Assembly (NCBI RefSeq): GCF_004216715.1 | Contig: NZ_SGXG01000001.1 | Coordinates: 4,262,501-4,326,500, forward strand | Direction of reading: 5' to 3' | From: Cecembia calidifontis | GTDB taxonomy: Bacteria > Bacteroidota > Bacteroidia > Cytophagales > Cyclobacteriaceae | DNA: 64,000 nucleotides | Shown here: positions 62,352-64,000 of the stretch, one piece after another | How positions within the stretch are numbered: the first letter of the stretch is position 1 | Layout of the letters: every line of letters starts with the position of its first letter | Notes under the pieces: generated by a model | Seen by the model: only the letters and a program-made list of their open reading frames with translations | Told to the model about the DNA's origin: nothing | Databases searched by the model: none | Made by a program: the position numbers and the translations under genes

Positions 62352-63431
62352 TTATGGTTTTTTGAGTTGGGTGCTTTCATCAATACCGCTGAGGATTTCT
62401 ACTTTCTGAAAACCTTTGATACCTGTTTCCACAGGAATAGTATCGCCTCTACTTCCTATCACAAATTTTTCCTTCAAAAGGAAGGCCCTGGGAATGGTCA
62501 ATACATTTTCTTTGGACTGTATGAGGATATTTGCTTCAAAGTTGAGGTTGGGATACAAGGTTTCCGGCCTCTTAACAAATTCCCCTTCTACAGTAAAGCT
62601 TTTGTTCCGCTCATCCATAATGGGATTAATTTTTGTCACTTTGGCTTCAAATACTTCCCCGCGGTAGCTGTCCATCGTGACCATGATTTTTTGTCCAATT
62701 TTGACTTTTACTATATCATACTCATCCACCTGCATTTCCAAAAGGAACTCATCCTCATTGCCTATGATCGCAAGGGGAGTCTGGGGATTGACCATTTCAC
62801 CTTTTTCTACCAATAGGGCATATACCTTCCCGTTGACTTTACTTTTTAAGAACAGATCGCTTTCCAGAGACTTGGACAGTGCCAAGCTTTTGCTGGCATT
62901 TTTTTCATTAAAATCAATTTCCCTTTTTAGATCCTCATACCTTAGCTTGGAAGAGTTAAAGAGGGTCTTCGAGTTTTGAAAACCCAATTCCCTTTGCTCG
63001 AGGTCCACCGCTTTTCCAATTCCCTGTGCCCATAATTTCTTTTGCCTTTCCAGCAAGATGGAATCATTTTCATACCTGCTCTTTGCCAATTCGATATTGA
63101 TCTCCATGTCTTTCAATTTGGCAAGATTCTCCCTGCGGTCTGCATAAGCACGTACAAGTTCAGCGGTTTCCCTGTTCAGACGGGCGGTTTCATTGGTAAT
63201 TTCCAGAATCACATCACCGGAATTTACCCGATCTCCTTCTTTTACATAAATTTCTTTTAATATCCCCGAAGTATTGGCAAATGCACGGTACTGATCTTTT
63301 GCCTTTATCAGACCCGAAGCAAAAACAGATTCGGAAATATTTTCTTTTTGTGGATAGACTGTTTCTTCCTTTTGGCCACATGAAAATTGGAAAAGGATCA
63401 AAAAAAATAAGGCAGGAACCTGTAATCTCAT
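62352..63431 (-). CDS. HlyD/MacA-like adaptor lipoprotein
   Basis: A 359-aa adaptor. From ATG 63431 (MRLQVPALFF) the signal ends at FQFSCGQKE, a lipobox Cys. Then follow a lipoyl half (ASGLIKAKDQYRAFANTSGILKEI), a coiled coil (about 100-190), and a second lipoyl half (DLFLKSKVNGKVYALLVEKGEMV) with beta-barrel. The open frame extends upstream to 63527, but those 32 residues are not signal-like. It precedes the permease gene by 2 nt. Confidence 0.88.
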   Translation of the reverse strand: MRLQVPALFFLILFQFSCGQKEETVYPQKENISESVFASGLIKAKDQYRAFANTSGILKEIYVKEGDRVNSGDVILEITNETARLNRETAELVRAYADRRENLAKLKDMEINIELAKSRYENDSILLERQKKLWAQGIGKAVDLEQRELGFQNSKTLFNSSKLRYEDLKREIDFNEKNASKSLALSKSLESDLFLKSKVNGKVYALLVEKGEMVNPQTPLAIIGNEDEFLLEMQVDEYDIVKVKIGQKIMVTMDSYRGEVFEAKVTKINPIMDERNKSFTVEGEFVKRPETLYPNLNFEANILIQSKENVLTIPRAFLLKEKFVIGSRGDTIPVETGIKGFQKVEILSGIDESTQLKKP

Positions 63432-63596
63432 GGTGCTTGGTTTGATTGAAGCTAATTTAATTTGTATTGGAGAAAAAAAATAGTTTTGACGGACATTAAT
63501 TGCACGCAAATTTCTAAACCAAAACATTGTCCTAACCTAAGTCAAAATCAAAATTTTAACCTGTCCCCTAAAGGACCTGAGGACTTCAACATGTTA

Positions 63597-64000
63597 TTAC
63601 TTGGTGGAAGAAGTAAACACTTTAAGTTTAATGTTTTGATTATAGGGCAATTCAGATATATAGACCGGTGAATCTGCTTTTGGTTCCGATCCATCATCTG
63701 TATAGCGGATCAGCAGGCCAGGGGTTTCCACATTGGCGAAAAGATATCCGTCTTTGATCAAAATCCCTGGTTTGGGTAGCCGGGTATTGACCCCCCCAAA
63801 CAAATAATCCAATCTTGGAAGTTCTTTTTGCCCCACTACATTGGCAAATCGGTTCCAATCCTCTTCCCTGGCTTTTAACCTTTTGGCATCATCTTCCATG
63901 GATGTCCAGGCCGGATCCGGTGCCCAGGCCCTTTCCACCAGCCCCAACATTTTGGGCAATAAATAATATTCCATCATCTGCTGACCTTTTACTGTTTCAG
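63597..64000 (-). CDS. GH20 beta-N-acetylhexosaminidase, C-terminal part, runs off window
   Basis: The reading frame is open to the window edge (ETVKGQQ precedes MMEYYLLPK) and ends at 63597. LGLVERAWAPDP is the typical end of the GH20 barrel, and the last 70 residues form a beta-rich tail with YTDDGSEPKADSPVYI. GH20 enzymes remove terminal N-acetylglucosamine or N-acetylgalactosamine from chitin-like or host glycans. The catalytic Asp-Glu pair lies outside the window, so activity cannot be judged. Confidence 0.85.
   Translation of the reverse strand, partial: ETVKGQQMMEYYLLPKMLGLVERAWAPDPAWTSMEDDAKRLKAREEDWNRFANVVGQKELPRLDYLFGGVNTRLPKPGILIKDGYLFANVETPGLLIRYTDDGSEPKADSPVYISELPYNQNIKLKVFTSSTK

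Noticed and set aside
1..64000. CRISPR array
   Set aside because: No regularly spaced direct repeats were found; the only tandem repeat is the two-unit 58-bp one upstream of fic.

Overview
The window reads as a member of the Bacteroidota, most likely order Cytophagales and plausibly family Cyclobacteriaceae. The signs are several promoters of the Bacteroidota type (TTG, about 19 nt, TAnnTTTG), an RteC-family protein, HYC_CC_PP, DUF3347 and DUF5675 proteins, an UpxY/NusG-like factor, and AT-leaning core genes with A-rich leaders. No rRNA gene, complete tRNA gene or CRISPR array was seen. The family assignment is inference.

Positions 1 to about 33,305 look like the right-hand part of an integrated, conjugative-transposon-like element that has lost or never had transfer genes in this window. 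It opens inside an IS1634-like insertion sequence that cuts a tyrosine recombinase gene (only the catalytic C-terminus remains, 1604-2002). Next comes metal-resistance cargo: an ArsR-regulated mercury-uptake-like set (2.0-3.9 kb), a decayed AraC-type regulator, an alcohol dehydrogenase with YceI and an outer-membrane protein (5.4-8.4 kb), and a long copper/silver cluster (8.6-23.0 kb). The copper cluster holds a CusA/TolC/CusB tripartite pump, DUF3347 and other periplasmic metal proteins, a Cys-rich-domain/methyltransferase fusion, a PepSY protein, a DUF2911 lipoprotein with a broken frame and a CPH-type P1B ATPase.

From 23.0 to 33.1 kb lie the element's maintenance and accessory genes: an RteC-family protein, an excisionase-like HTH, a replication-initiator-like protein, a DnaC-like ATPase, a Fic / HNH / ParB-like trio behind a 58-bp tandem repeat that carries a promoter, two long non-coding stretches with related hairpins, and a compact four-gene reverse-strand cassette (hypothetical 257 aa, DUF5675, two small membrane proteins). 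A 16-nt match to a tRNA 3' end (best fit tRNA-Pro) at 33,290-33,305, followed 26 nt later by a strong terminator, is the probable right attachment junction.

From about 33.3 kb on, the genes look like ordinary chromosome: CBS protein, DUF4174, membrane metallophosphoesterase, the four-gene Anbu proteasome-homologue operon (circularly permuted ATP-grasp, alpha-E, Anbu, transglutaminase), metG, a TetR regulator, an unusually long ligA, dapA, xseA/xseB, an UpxY-like factor, a TetR-controlled RND multidrug pump with a clear operator-like palindrome, an alpha/beta hydrolase, glutamate dehydrogenase, a serine hydrolase, an ABC transporter with HlyD-like partner, and the 3' part of a GH20 hexosaminidase running off the window edge.
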